Shown here one piece after another: positions 18,289 through 27,866 of a DNA stretch of 64,000 bases. The position numbers and the translations under genes were made by a program. The notes beneath the pieces were generated by a model that did no database searches, had not been told where the DNA came from, and saw only the letters and a list, made by a program, of their open reading frames with translations. The stretch comes from Brevundimonas alba (GTDB lineage: Bacteria > Pseudomonadota > Alphaproteobacteria > Caulobacterales > Caulobacteraceae). The stretch's first letter is position 1. Each line of letters starts with the position of its first letter. Location of the stretch: NCBI RefSeq assembly GCF_011927945.1, contig NZ_JAATJM010000002.1, positions 62,001-126,000 of the forward strand, written 5' to 3'.

Positions 18289-21200
18289 TTACCGGTTCGG
18301 GCGCCGGTCCTCGCGACCGGCGCCCGGCTGCCGTGACTGGCGGCGCCAGCGGATCGACAGGCTGGCCTCGCCTTGTCCGCCGAATTTCGAGCTGACGGTC
18401 AGGTTGCGGCGCACCTGCCATTCGACATTCACGGCCGCGCCGTTCTCGCCGCCGCCGATGATCTCCAGATAGACATCGTCCGTGATGTAGCGCCCGCCGG
18501 CGACGGTCAGGCTGGACGCCTCGCCGCCGAACGACAGCCGATCCAGGCCGGCGAGCTCGCGCAGATTCCCGATCACATCGAATCCGCCGCCACCGGCCAG
18601 GGCGCCGACGCTGGCCGCGAGCTGCGCCGCCTCAAAGGCCGACAGCTGCGAGGCCGATCGCCCGAACAGCACCTGCGACAGGATCTCGTCCTGAGGCAGG
18701 GCCGGTGTCGAGGTCAGGGCGATCTCCGGCCGCGCGGCCGTGCCCGTGACCCGGATGGTGGCCGTCAGGGCCGGATCGTCCCGCGTCGCCGTCAGGTTCA
18801 GACGGATCTGGTCGGGGCGGGTCGAGAGGGTCACCGTGCCCCGATCGTCGAAGACGAACCGCTTGCCGGCAAAGTCATAATCGCCGCGCACCACGCGGGC
18901 CGTGCCGCTGAGCGTCGGCTGGTTGATGGTGCCTGTGACGCGGGCGTTGACGCTCATTTCGACGTTCAGGCCGCGGCCAACCACGCGAACGTCGCCGCCG
19001 GGCGAGCGGATGGCGATGTCGACGCCGATCTGGAGGCCTCGGGGACGGTTCTGCTGCGCCTCCGGGATGTCGCCGCCCGGCTTGTTGATCTCGATCACAT
19101 CCATGCGGACGATGCCGTTCGAACCCGGAGGATTGGCCTCGATCCGCGCCTCGTCGATGTCGATCCGGCCGGTCAGCTGGATCTTGCCGTCGGCGGCGCG
19201 CACCACGCTGAGGGGGCCGGAGGCCCGCGCTTCGGCGAGGTCGTTGTCGATGATCCGGAAGCGGCTGAGGGCCAGTTCGACGCTGGAGCCGGAGCCTTCG
19301 CGCAGTCCGATGCGGCCATCGCCCGAGACCGTGCCTCCGGACCCGTCAGTGGCCGAGAAGCTCTCGACCAGGGCCGTGGTGTCGTCGAAGCGGCTGGCCA
19401 GGGTCACGTCGGCGAGGCGCAGGCCCGTGGCGTTGTCGCGGAAGCCGCCCTGGCGCAGGTCCAGTCGGCCGTTGATCCGGGGGGCCGCGATCGTGCCGGC
19501 GAGCGTGGCGCGGGCGTTAATCTGGCCGGAGAGCGAGCGTTCCCCGCCGAGGAACAGGTCCCAGACAGGCTGCACCTGACCCTGGATGTCGATTTCGCCG
19601 GACATGGGCCGGGTCCGCACGACCGCGAGGCGCAGCGGGGCGGCCGAGGCCTCGACGGGCAGGGTGACGTCGGCGCTGGCCTGCACCGCGCCCTCGTCGA
19701 CGACCCGCGCCTGCACCCGCAGGGTGCTGTCGACCAGCACGGCGTTCAGCGTTCCGTCGATGGCGAGATTGCTCGGCGCATCGATGCTGCGGACATCTTC
19801 CAGCGCGAGGTTGGCGGAGCCCGAGAGATCGGCGCCCGAGCCTCGCAAAGACAGGCGGCCGGTGGCCCGGCCCCGCAGATCGGGGGCGAGCGAACCCAGT
19901 TCGACGCTGGTCAGGTTGGCCTCGATCACGGCGGCGCGGGAATCCTGTCGCAGTTCGCCCGTCAGCACGCCGCCGCCGACCCCGAGGTCGACCCGCACCA
20001 CACGCCCGTCGCCGGCAAAGGCGACCACGGCGGGATTGCGGGTGGCGAAGGCGACGTCGCGCACGCGGCCGGATCCTTCGAGCACCACGGTCTGGGATGC
20101 GGGCTGGCGCGAATAGACGCCCGTGCCGTCGAAGCTGACCGGGGTCGAGCCGCCTACGTCGGCCTTGAGCGTGAAAGGCAGGCGGTCCAGCGTCCCGCGG
20201 CCGTTGAGGTCGAGACTGCGGATGATCCAGTTCGACCCCGCCAGCCTTACGTTGCGGCCGGTCACGTCGAGAATGGCGGTCTCCGATCCCGCGCCCTCGG
20301 TCAGCCGGATACGGCCGTCGGCCGTGCCCGAGGCGAGGAAGGCGCCCGGGCGGGCGGTGAAGGTCAGGTCGGCGCTGGACGGGAAGCGGTTCGACAGGGC
20401 GATGGCCCCGCGAGCCGTCACGCCCCCGGCATCGAGATCGACGTCGGTCAGGCGGATGCGATCGCCGCCGAGATAGAAGTTTCCGCTGCCGCGGGCCGGG
20501 CCGTAGTTCGAACCGGCGACGACCGAGATCCGGCCATCGGACGCATCCGCGCCGCGGCGGAAGCTCAGGTCCATGGTCGCGTCGGTCAGGACGAGGGCGC
20601 CCGCGCTGACCCGGCCGAAGGCGGCGCGCAGATCGGCGCTCGGCCGGGCCAGGGTGCCGCCGACGGTGCCGCTGCCGGTCATGGCGCCGTCGATCTCGAC
20701 GGGGCCAACGCCGAAGGGTCCGCGAGCATTCCAGTTCATGGCCATCCGCAGCCGGCCGTCGCCCTCGACGAAACCACGAGCGGCGGCATTGCCGTGGGCG
20801 CCGCTCAGCCGGGCCGAGTCGATCGTCACCCGGCCGTCGCTTAGGGCTCCAACGAGCTGAAGCCGCGGCGTCTGACCCAGCAGGCGGTCCAACTCCGCGA
20901 TACCCAGCGCAAGGCCCCGGCCTCGTCCATCGAAGGTGACCCGCCAGGGCGCGCCGGTGCGCGCCATAGAGGCGGCTATGCTTCCCCCGAAGGCGCCCTT
21001 GGCTCCCTTGCGAAGCCGCGACGCGTCCGTGACCTCCGCCCGGCCCCGGAAGCCGAGGCCCCCCAGCAGATTGCGTCCGCCCGTGCCGGTGACCTTCAGC
21101 GCCTGCCCGGTGGCCTCCAGCCGTTCAAGCAGGAGGGAGCCGTCGACGAGGCGAGCGGCTTCGAACTGCACTCGCGGCCGCGGTCCCAGCAGGCCGCCGA

Positions 21201-22512
21201 TCATGCCGGCCGTCGAGCCGCCCGCCGTGCTGACGTCGCCGTCGATGTCGAACCGGCCCTTGGCCGCCCGGATGTTGACCGGGCCCCGAATGCGCTGGGC
21301 GCGGTAACTTGAAAGCTCGGCGTTGCGCACATCGACCGATCCGTCGAGGCTCCACGCCTCGGCGTCGCCACGGAACAGGGCCGACCATGCGGCGCCATTG
21401 CCCGCGGGTCGTCCGGTCAACCGGGTCAGCGACGGCGTCGAGACGCTTATGCGCACGCCCTGCGGCGCGCTGCGGTCGCTCATGCGGATCAGGCCGCTGG
21501 CGTTGGAGTTCAGATTGTCGGCGATCAGCCGCCAGCCGACGCCCTGCAGCCCGTCGTCGTTGCGGTCCGGCGCCGTGGCCAGGGCGAACCGGGCGGTTCG
21601 GCCGATGCGCCGCGCGAACGGATCGAGCAGGTCAGAGCCCGAAAAGTCGATGTAGCCGGAAATCCGCGTCTGTTTGGGCCCGTATCGCCCCTTGATCGTC
21701 AGCGGCGTGAAGTCGCCGGTGCGCACGACGGCGTCGATCACCTCGCCATTCACCAGGGCGGTGGCGAGGAAGGGTTCGTCAGGCGAATAGCCCAGCGCCC
21801 CGGCGATGGGTCCGCCGCGCGCCTCCTGCGCCCGCAGGTTCAGCCGGATGTCGGCGATGTCGTCGCCCATGGCGGCGGTCAGCCGCAGGAAGTCGCCCGG
21901 CCGGCTGTTGCTGTCGGCGTTGACGGTCACCTGCTTCAGCCCGGTACGGGGGACGAGGGCCTCGCCTGCAAGTTTCCAGCGGCCGTATTCCTTGCTGAAG
22001 CCCTCGAGCAGTTCGACGTCCGCGGCGAACCGGTCGATATCAATGGACAGGGGCTGCGGGCCCGGTGGCTCGGTCGACGGCTCGACGAGCGGGCGACGGA
22101 TCAGGCGGATGACCTGCGCCTCGACATTGGTGGCGTGGAAGCGGCGGGTGATCAGCGGCCACCAGTCCCAGTCCACGCGGACCTTGCGGGCCTCCAGCCA
22201 CATCCCGTCGGCGTCGGTGACCGTCACCCGGTCGATGGTGAAGTCGTCGAACAGGTCCCCGTGGACGCCCTCGACATTGATGCGTCCATACCGCCCGAGC
22301 TTTTTGCCGGCGACGAAGCTGGTGACGAGGTCGCGGCCCGGTCCGGACAGCAGGTACATCCGCCCGCCGACCAGACCAACGATCAGCAAGGCAGCCAGAA
22401 GGGCCGCGCCCAAGCCGCCGAAGAAGGCCAGCGCCTGCAGACGGGTGCGCTTCTTCCGCGCCTTCACGGCGGGCGTTTCAGGCGCGTCCGGAGGCGGCGG
22501 GGCGTCGGTCAA
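18289..22512 (-). CDS. tamB: Translocation and assembly module subunit TamB
   Basis: 1407 residues. One N-terminal membrane anchor (about 26-52), then a long repetitive beta-rich periplasmic region, ending in the DUF490/TamB domain (GTINQPTLSGTARVVRGDY, then TPALPQDEILSQVLFGRS). It bridges the inner membrane to TamA, helping outer-membrane protein insertion and possibly phospholipid transport. The start is TTG at 22512, overlapping the tamA stop (TTGA), so it is translationally coupled. Its 3' end carries a perfect hairpin. Confidence 0.96.
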   Translation of the reverse strand: MTDAPPPPDAPETPAVKARKKRTRLQALAFFGGLGAALLAALLIVGLVGGRMYLLSGPGRDLVTSFVAGKKLGRYGRINVEGVHGDLFDDFTIDRVTVTDADGMWLEARKVRVDWDWWPLITRRFHATNVEAQVIRLIRRPLVEPSTEPPGPQPLSIDIDRFAADVELLEGFSKEYGRWKLAGEALVPRTGLKQVTVNADSNSRPGDFLRLTAAMGDDIADIRLNLRAQEARGGPIAGALGYSPDEPFLATALVNGEVIDAVVRTGDFTPLTIKGRYGPKQTRISGYIDFSGSDLLDPFARRIGRTARFALATAPDRNDDGLQGVGWRLIADNLNSNASGLIRMSDRSAPQGVRISVSTPSLTRLTGRPAGNGAAWSALFRGDAEAWSLDGSVDVRNAELSSYRAQRIRGPVNIRAAKGRFDIDGDVSTAGGSTAGMIGGLLGPRPRVQFEAARLVDGSLLLERLEATGQALKVTGTGGRNLLGGLGFRGRAEVTDASRLRKGAKGAFGGSIAASMARTGAPWRVTFDGRGRGLALGIAELDRLLGQTPRLQLVGALSDGRVTIDSARLSGAHGNAAARGFVEGDGRLRMAMNWNARGPFGVGPVEIDGAMTGSGTVGGTLARPSADLRAAFGRVSAGALVLTDATMDLSFRRGADASDGRISVVAGSNYGPARGSGNFYLGGDRIRLTDVDLDAGGVTARGAIALSNRFPSSADLTFTARPGAFLASGTADGRIRLTEGAGSETAILDVTGRNVRLAGSNWIIRSLDLNGRGTLDRLPFTLKADVGGSTPVSFDGTGVYSRQPASQTVVLEGSGRVRDVAFATRNPAVVAFAGDGRVVRVDLGVGGGVLTGELRQDSRAAVIEANLTSVELGSLAPDLRGRATGRLSLRGSGADLSGSANLALEDVRSIDAPSNLAIDGTLNAVLVDSTLRVQARVVDEGAVQASADVTLPVEASAAPLRLAVVRTRPMSGEIDIQGQVQPVWDLFLGGERSLSGQINARATLAGTIAAPRINGRLDLRQGGFRDNATGLRLADVTLASRFDDTTALVESFSATDGSGGTVSGDGRIGLREGSGSSVELALSRFRIIDNDLAEARASGPLSVVRAADGKIQLTGRIDIDEARIEANPPGSNGIVRMDVIEINKPGGDIPEAQQNRPRGLQIGVDIAIRSPGGDVRVVGRGLNVEMSVNARVTGTINQPTLSGTARVVRGDYDFAGKRFVFDDRGTVTLSTRPDQIRLNLTATRDDPALTATIRVTGTAARPEIALTSTPALPQDEILSQVLFGRSASQLSAFEAAQLAASVGALAGGGGFDVIGNLRELAGLDRLSFGGEASSLTVAGGRYITDDVYLEIIGGGENGAAVNVEWQVRRNLTVSSKFGGQGEASLSIRWRRQSRQPGAGREDRRPNR
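18298..18326. terminator. Perfect 12-bp hairpin at convergent junction, inside tamB 3' end
   Basis: CGGGCGCCGGTC (18298-18309) pairs perfectly with 18315-18326 around the loop CTCGC. It starts 10 bases after the stop of the plus-strand membrane gene and encodes the last codons of tamB on the minus strand. No T-run follows on either strand, so it is not a textbook intrinsic terminator. A bidirectional stop or an RNA 3'-end protecting hairpin is an inference. Confidence 0.45.
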
Positions 22513-24299
22513 AACGCCTGTCCGATGCTGACATAGACCTGGAAATCGGCGTCGCCGTCGCGTTTGTCGAGCGGGAAGGCGATGTCGGCGCGGATCGGAC
22601 CAAACGGCAGTTTGTAACGGACGCCGAAGCCGGCGCCGTAGCGCATGTTGCTGAAGTCCGGCGCCTCGTCGAAGCCGACCGAACCGGCGTCGACGAACGC
22701 CACGCCCTGGAAGTTGCGGAAGACGTCCCGCCTCACTTCCGCCGACACCTCGAACAGGCTGAGGCCGCCGCGCGGCGTGTTGTCGGGCAGGCGAGGGGCC
22801 ACGCCCTGGTATTCGTAGCCCCGGACCGAACCGCCGCCGCCGGAATAGAACAGCCGGTCAGAGGGAATGGTCAGCTCTTCGCCGCCGATGATCGAGCCCA
22901 GCCTGATGCGGCCGGCCAGCACCGTTTTCGCATTGTCCTGGATCGGCAGATAGGCGGTGGCCTGCGCCTCGGTGCGGAGGAAGACGACGGTGTCCTCGCC
23001 CGACACGGCGGTGGGCTGGGCGTTGACGGTCAGCCGCCACCCCGTCGTGGGATCCAGCGGGTCGTTGGAGTTGTCCAGATATGCGCTGCCCCGGCCCGTC
23101 AGGATGACCAGATCCCGGTCGAAATTGATCGGCAGCTGGGTGACCGGGTCGAAACGGTTCTCGTCGTATTTGCCCGCATCGAGCCCGACCCCGTAGCTGA
23201 AGTAGGATGTCTTGCCGATGCGCTGCTGCAGATCTGCGGCGGCGGCGAAGGCGGTCCGGCGGTAGGCGTCGGTGTCTTCGTTCAGGATGGCCGCCGACAG
23301 CCTCAGCGTCTGCCCGGGTCTGCGCCAGTGCGGCAGGCGCAGATCGACGCCCAGCCGGCTGTCGACATCCGCGGCACGGGCCTGCCAGACGAGGGTGTCG
23401 GCGCGACCGAAGCGATTGTGCCAGGTCCAGATCAGGTCGACGCCGGACCCCTCGGCCGTCGAGAAGGTCGCGCCGGCCTCGAGAATGCGCCGGGGCCGGT
23501 CGGTGAGGGTGACGACGACCGGGCGGTTGCCGTCGGCGTTGGTCTGGTCGGCGGGGGCAAGAGCGACGCCCACGCCGTCATAGACGCCGGTTTCCAGCAG
23601 ACGGCGTTCCAGTTCCGCCACGTCTTCGGGGTCGTAAACCTCGCCTTCGGACCACGGGGCGAGGCCCGCGACCCAGTTCGGATTCGTCGGGCCGCGCGTC
23701 TCCAGCCGGACCCCATTCAGATGCACGAGAGGCCCGGCGATGATGTTGTAGGTCGGTTCGACCGTCAGAGCGGCGTGATCGACGACAACCCGGCGTGGAT
23801 CGGCACGGGCGTCCGCGTGACCGCGGCGGGTCAGGCCGGCGACCAGCCGCCCTTCCGCCGCGATGACCTCGACCGCCCGGCCCGGATCGCCGGCCTTGAG
23901 GCCGATGTCGCTGCGGACCTCTTCCTGCAGGTCCGGCGCGGGGGGCGGCTCGACCCAGTTGACGATCGGTTCGGTCAGAAGGAAGCGCGGCCCCGGCGTC
24001 ACATCGACGATCGCGACTGGCGTTTCCTCGCCCTCGACGACATCCTCGAGGACCGGCTGATAGTAGCCTTCCGAGCGCAGCAGGGCCTCGGCGGCCTCCA
24101 AGGCCCCACGGGCGCGCCGCCTGGCTTCGAAGCGGTTGGAAGGCGGTGCGTCGACCTCGCCGATGGCGCGTTCGATCTGGGCCCTGAGTTCGGCGTCCAT
24201 CTCGCCCCGCACCTGGGCGCGCGGATCCGCGGCGGCCGCCGAAGCCACGAGCGTGAGACCGGCCACGCTCGAAAGAAACAGGGCGGGCCTCGACGTCAA
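22509..24299 (-). CDS. tamA: Translocation and assembly module outer-membrane subunit TamA
   Basis: 596 residues, TTG start with GAAGG upstream; signal peptide ends near VASAAAA. Three POTRA-like domains (about 35-265) precede a 16-strand Omp85 barrel. The L6 loop motif SVRGYEYQG and the C-terminal Phe (VYVSIGQAF) are seen. It works with TamB to insert outer-membrane proteins such as autotransporters; a large one lies at 42.7-46.0 kb. The POTRA boundaries are approximate. Confidence 0.95.
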   Translation of the reverse strand: MTSRPALFLSSVAGLTLVASAAAADPRAQVRGEMDAELRAQIERAIGEVDAPPSNRFEARRRARGALEAAEALLRSEGYYQPVLEDVVEGEETPVAIVDVTPGPRFLLTEPIVNWVEPPPAPDLQEEVRSDIGLKAGDPGRAVEVIAAEGRLVAGLTRRGHADARADPRRVVVDHAALTVEPTYNIIAGPLVHLNGVRLETRGPTNPNWVAGLAPWSEGEVYDPEDVAELERRLLETGVYDGVGVALAPADQTNADGNRPVVVTLTDRPRRILEAGATFSTAEGSGVDLIWTWHNRFGRADTLVWQARAADVDSRLGVDLRLPHWRRPGQTLRLSAAILNEDTDAYRRTAFAAAADLQQRIGKTSYFSYGVGLDAGKYDENRFDPVTQLPINFDRDLVILTGRGSAYLDNSNDPLDPTTGWRLTVNAQPTAVSGEDTVVFLRTEAQATAYLPIQDNAKTVLAGRIRLGSIIGGEELTIPSDRLFYSGGGGSVRGYEYQGVAPRLPDNTPRGGLSLFEVSAEVRRDVFRNFQGVAFVDAGSVGFDEAPDFSNMRYGAGFGVRYKLPFGPIRADIAFPLDKRDGDADFQVYVSIGQAF

Positions 24300-24400
24300 A
24301 CTCGAACCTTCGTCAGCGGGCGGGCGCCCTGTGATTGGCGGGCGGCGGGCGGGGTCGCATCCGCCGGCGGCGCAAATGGGGCGCCGCCCTGCTGGTCATG

Positions 24401-24652
24401 TCAGTAGAACAGGGTTTCGCTGTCGGGCTGCACCGATTGTTCCGAGGTGCGCTTCTCGGGGGGGAGGCTGTCAGTGGGGGGCGCATCGGTCGCGCTCGGA
24501 GCCGCGACGGGCGCCTGAACGGTTTCCGCGGACGGGGCGACGGGCTCTTCCATCGGCATATCCTGCACTTCGGGCTCTGCGGGGCGCGGGTCGTCGCAGG
24601 CGGTCAGCGCAACCGCGCCAGCCATGGCGACAAGGGCGAAAAGGCGTTTCAT
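24401..24652 (-). CDS. Small Pro/Glu-rich lipoprotein
   Basis: 83 residues from ATG 24652, preceded by GGGAGCTCTGAG. The signal peptide MKRLFALVAMAGAVALTAC ends in a lipobox (LTAC). The mature part is short, acidic and rich in Pro, Glu and Ala, with no recognisable domain. It is divergent from the membrane kinase gene, with starts 138 bases apart. Function unknown. Confidence 0.75.
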   Translation of the reverse strand: MKRLFALVAMAGAVALTACDDPRPAEPEVQDMPMEEPVAPSAETVQAPVAAPSATDAPPTDSLPPEKRTSEQSVQPDSETLFY

Positions 24653-24789
24653 CTCAGAGCTCCCCGGATCGGCGTTCCAACGCGCAACGGCATCGCCTGT
24701 TCCATAGCCAGAATCAGGCCCGTGGTCACCAAGTGCGGCAACCAATCCTTTTCCAATTCGCGCGAAGGTGGAGAACTGGAGGGCCTTCA

Positions 24790-26526
24790 ATGACGGCGAC
24801 CGCCTACGCCATGGTTTCGCAGGTGCGATTCCGTGAACTCACGACACGCATCGCGCTCGCCGCCTTTATCGGAGCCACGGCCTGGCTCGTGACCCCGACG
24901 GTGTGGCCCGCGGTGTGGTTCGCCGCCGTTCTGATCACCCAGGCGGTGGACTGGGTGGTCTTCGCCCGCTTCCGCCGCAACCCGGAGTGGGAGCCGGATC
25001 GCCTCTATGTGGCGCTGTCGTGCCTGACCACCGTGCTCGGCGTGGTCGTCTACGCCGGGATCACAGCCTACATGTGGTTCAGGGGCGGCGACGTAGGCCG
25101 GATCTTCGCCATGGTGCAGTGCGCGGGCGGTCTGCTGCACGTCAGCCTGCACATGCATCACGTGCGCCCGATCCTGATCTCTGCAGTTGCATCCCACGCT
25201 ACATATTTTCTCGGTCTGCCGATCATCGGCGCGGTCGCCACCGGCAATTGGCACGAGCTGCTGATCGCCATCGGCTGCGTCCTCTATATGAGTCACCTGG
25301 TGGTGGCGGTGCGGCAGAGTTCGTCCACGACCTCGGCGCTCCAGTCCGCTCGCGACGCCGAGCAGTACGCCCGCCAGAAGGCGGAGGTCGCCAGCGCCGC
25401 CAAGTCCGACTTCCTCGCCGTCGTCAGCCACGAGATCCGAACGCCGATGAATGCGGTGATCTCGGCCGCCAACCTGCTGAGGCGCACCCGCCTCGACACC
25501 GAGCAGCGCGAGCATGTCTCCATGCTGATCGACGCCGGCGACGTGCTGATGGGCCTGCTGAACGACGTGCTCGATTTCTCGAAGATCGAGGCCGGCAAGA
25601 TGGAGCTCGAGAGCGCCGAGATGGTGGTGCGCGAGCGTCTTGCGATGCTGAACCGCCTGTGGGAACCGCGCGCCTTGGCCAACGGCGTGCGCCTCGTGCT
25701 GCGCGTTTCGCAGGGTGTGCCTGAGACGGTCCGGACCGACCCGCTTCGCTTCCAGCAGATACTGTTCAACCTTCTCTCCAACGCCGTGAAATTCACCTCC
25801 CACGGCGAGATCGTCGTGGCGGTCAGTTGGGACGGCGCGCGGCTGTCCGTTGCCGTTTCCGACACCGGTTGCGGCATTCCCGCGGACCGCATCGCGCAGG
25901 TGTTCAACAGCTTTGAGCAGGCGGACGTCGGCACCACCCGCCGTCACGGCGGCACCGGGCTGGGGCTGTCGATCAGCCGGAAGCTGGCCGAGATCATGGG
26001 GGGCGAGCTGTCGGTCGCCAGCCGCGAGGGCGAGGGGTCGACCTTTACCCTGTCCCTGCCGATGGAGGCCGTCGAGGCTGCCGCCGTGCGTCCGGAAAGA
26101 CTGACCGAAACCGCGGGCTCGCTGAGCGGCCGGTCGATTCTCGCCGCCGACGATCACGAAGTGAACCGGCGCATCCTGACCCTGCTGCTGGAGCCGCACG
26201 GCTGCCGGCTGACGCTGGTCGAGAACGGGGCCGAGGCGTTGGCGGCCGCCGCCGGCGAGCGGTTCGACGCCATCCTCATGGACATGCAGATGCCGGTGAT
26301 GGACGGGCTCGAGGCCACGAGGCGCCTGCGGGAGGGTGGCCTGAACAGTGGCACGCCGGTCGTGGCCCTGACCGCCAACGCCCTGGATACGCACCGCGCG
26401 GCGTGGGATGCGGCGGGGGTGCACGCCTTCCTGACCAAGCCTATCGATCCGGTCATGCTGGCCCGCACCCTGGCCGAAGCCTGCGTCGCCGAACGCCGCG
26501 AAATGGCGGAGAGCGCGGTCGCCTGA
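24790..26526 (+). CDS. Membrane hybrid histidine kinase with receiver domain
   Basis: 578 residues from ATG 24790, with ribosome site GGAGGG. About five or six membrane segments fill residues 18-176; a short coil then leads to HisKA with phosphorylated His214 (VVSHEIRTPMN), HATPase_c with N-box LFNLLSNAVKF and G-boxes SDTGCGIP and GGTGLGLSI, then a receiver with Asp498 (ILMDMQMPVMDG). It should autophosphorylate and pass phosphate to its own receiver and a phosphotransfer partner, none of which is adjacent. The signal is unknown; the compact membrane sensor suggests sensing at or in the membrane. Confidence 0.95.
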   Translation: MTATAYAMVSQVRFRELTTRIALAAFIGATAWLVTPTVWPAVWFAAVLITQAVDWVVFARFRRNPEWEPDRLYVALSCLTTVLGVVVYAGITAYMWFRGGDVGRIFAMVQCAGGLLHVSLHMHHVRPILISAVASHATYFLGLPIIGAVATGNWHELLIAIGCVLYMSHLVVAVRQSSSTTSALQSARDAEQYARQKAEVASAAKSDFLAVVSHEIRTPMNAVISAANLLRRTRLDTEQREHVSMLIDAGDVLMGLLNDVLDFSKIEAGKMELESAEMVVRERLAMLNRLWEPRALANGVRLVLRVSQGVPETVRTDPLRFQQILFNLLSNAVKFTSHGEIVVAVSWDGARLSVAVSDTGCGIPADRIAQVFNSFEQADVGTTRRHGGTGLGLSISRKLAEIMGGELSVASREGEGSTFTLSLPMEAVEAAAVRPERLTETAGSLSGRSILAADDHEVNRRILTLLLEPHGCRLTLVENGAEALAAAAGERFDAILMDMQMPVMDGLEATRRLREGGLNSGTPVVALTANALDTHRAAWDAAGVHAFLTKPIDPVMLARTLAEACVAERREMAESAVA

Positions 26527-26532
26527 CTGGCC

Positions 26533-27615
26533 TCAGCCCCAGCGGGCCGCGGCTTCCTCGAGAGAGAGCGTCGCCGGCTGCTGTTCCGGTGTAACCGCCT
26601 CACCATCGAAGCGCGGCGCCGGCGCGGGCTGGAGCACGCCTCGGTCGACGAAGGTCCTTCGCGCGACGTTGTGCGGATGCCGCGCCGCCTCGGCCATCGT
26701 CAGCACCGGCGTGACGCAGGCGTCCGTGCCTTCGAAATGCGCCGCCCAGTCGTCCCGGTCTCGCGTGGCGAATACGGCGGCGAAACGGGCGTGAAGGCCC
26801 CGCCAGCCAGCGAGGTCGAACTGCGGCGCGTCGGCGGCGGCTATGCGCAGCCCCTCCAGCAGGGCGGCGTAGAACTGAGGCTCCAGCGCGCCCACCGCCA
26901 CGAACCGGCCATCGGCGCAGGCATAGCAGCGGTAGAAGGGCGCGCCGCCGTCCAGCAGATTGCCGCCCCGTGTCTCGCTCCACAGGCCCCGTGCGGACAG
27001 CGCGTGGAACAGGCTGGTCAGCAGGGCCGATCCGTCCGTCATGGCCGCGTCCACGACCCGGCCTCGACCCGTCGACTTTGCGTCCAGCAGGGCCGCCAGC
27101 ACGCCCGTGACCAGCAGCATGGCGCCGCCGCCGTAGTCGCCAAGGATATTGAGCGGCGGGCGCGGGGGGCGGTCCGGCTCACCCATCATGGACAGGGCAC
27201 CCGACAGGGCGATGTAGTTGAGATCGTGGCCGACCTGCCGCGCCATCGGTCCGGACTGTCCCCAGCCGGTGATACGCCCGAACACGAGGCGGGGATTGAG
27301 ATCGGCGCAGACGTCCGGGCCCAGCCCCAGTCGCTCCATGACGCCCGGCCTGAAGCCCTCGATCAGGGCGTCGGCCCCCGCGACCAGGCCATGGACCCGG
27401 ACAAGATCGGCCGGGTTCTTCAGATCGACTTCGACCGCGGCGCGGCCCCGGTGCAGCACCGCTCCGCCGACCTCGGTGAACACCGGCGCGCCGGCCGCGG
27501 CGCTGCGCGTCAGGCGCAGCACCTCGGCCCCCAGATCGGCCAGCACCATCCCCGCGAATGTCACCGGCCCAAGACCGTCGAACTCGAGGATGCGCAGGCC
27601 GGCCAGAGGTTTCAT
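26533..27615 (-). CDS. CaiB/BaiF CoA-transferase family protein (AMACR-like)
   Basis: 360 residues. Type III CoA-transferase fold: PLAGLRILEFDGLGPVTF, LADLGAEVLRL, EGFRPGVMERLGLGPD, GHDLNYIALSG and NILGDYGGGAM. The last two hold the His and Asp equivalent to the catalytic pair of alpha-methylacyl-CoA racemase, so racemisation of branched acyl-CoA is the best guess, and CoA transfer the alternative. It converges with the kinase gene, 6 bases apart. No other fatty-acid gene is adjacent. Confidence 0.9.
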   Translation of the reverse strand: MKPLAGLRILEFDGLGPVTFAGMVLADLGAEVLRLTRSAAAGAPVFTEVGGAVLHRGRAAVEVDLKNPADLVRVHGLVAGADALIEGFRPGVMERLGLGPDVCADLNPRLVFGRITGWGQSGPMARQVGHDLNYIALSGALSMMGEPDRPPRPPLNILGDYGGGAMLLVTGVLAALLDAKSTGRGRVVDAAMTDGSALLTSLFHALSARGLWSETRGGNLLDGGAPFYRCYACADGRFVAVGALEPQFYAALLEGLRIAAADAPQFDLAGWRGLHARFAAVFATRDRDDWAAHFEGTDACVTPVLTMAEAARHPHNVARRTFVDRGVLQPAPAPRFDGEAVTPEQQPATLSLEEAAARWG

Positions 27616-27640
27616 GGCCTTTTCCTAGCCGTGACCGCCG

Positions 27641-27687
27641 CAAGCGTCGAGGCGACGCTTGACCCCGGCCCCGCTTTGCAACAGAAG
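27641..27687 (+). promoter_or_regulatory. Inverted repeat overlapping candidate tRNA-Lys promoter
   Basis: CAAGCGTCG (27641-27649) and CGACGCTTG (27653-27661) form a perfect 9-bp inverted repeat around AGG. Its right arm runs into TTGACC (27659-27664), a good -35 match. A weak -10 (CAGAAG, 27682-27687) lies 17 bases on, about 38 bases before the tRNA. I infer a tRNA promoter; the repeat could be an operator or a chance hairpin. Confidence 0.35.
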
Positions 27688-27724
27688 GCGCGTCGCGGTG
27701 CGCAAGCGCGGGCCGCGTCGGTGT

Positions 27725-27801
27725 GCGTCCTTAGCTCAGTTGGTTAGAGCATCTGACTTTTAATCAGAGGGTCCTCGGTTCGAGCCCGAGAGGACGTACC
27801 A
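27725..27801 (+). tRNA. tRNA-Lys (anticodon TTT)
   Basis: 77 nucleotides with encoded CCA. The acceptor GCGTCCT pairs with AGGACGT (one G-T at the end), followed by TA and the D-arm GCTC/GAGC. The anticodon stem TCTGA/TCAGA has loop CTTTTAA with anticodon TTT. The T-stem CTCGG/CCGAG has loop TTCGAGC. The discriminator is A. The matching class I lysyl-tRNA synthetase gene is 4 kb downstream. Confidence 0.97.
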
Positions 27802-27866
27802 CCTCCTTTTGCAGGAACTGACGACAGGCAGGCCCCGTTGTCGGGAGACAGCGAAGGAGTTCCGCC

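Noticed and set aside
18373..20844. Long plus-strand open frame opposite tamB (about 820 codons).
   Set aside because: Composition is a shadow of tamB codons (Ala/Arg/Gly-rich, no motifs), while TamB is continuous and overlaps tamA in the expected way.
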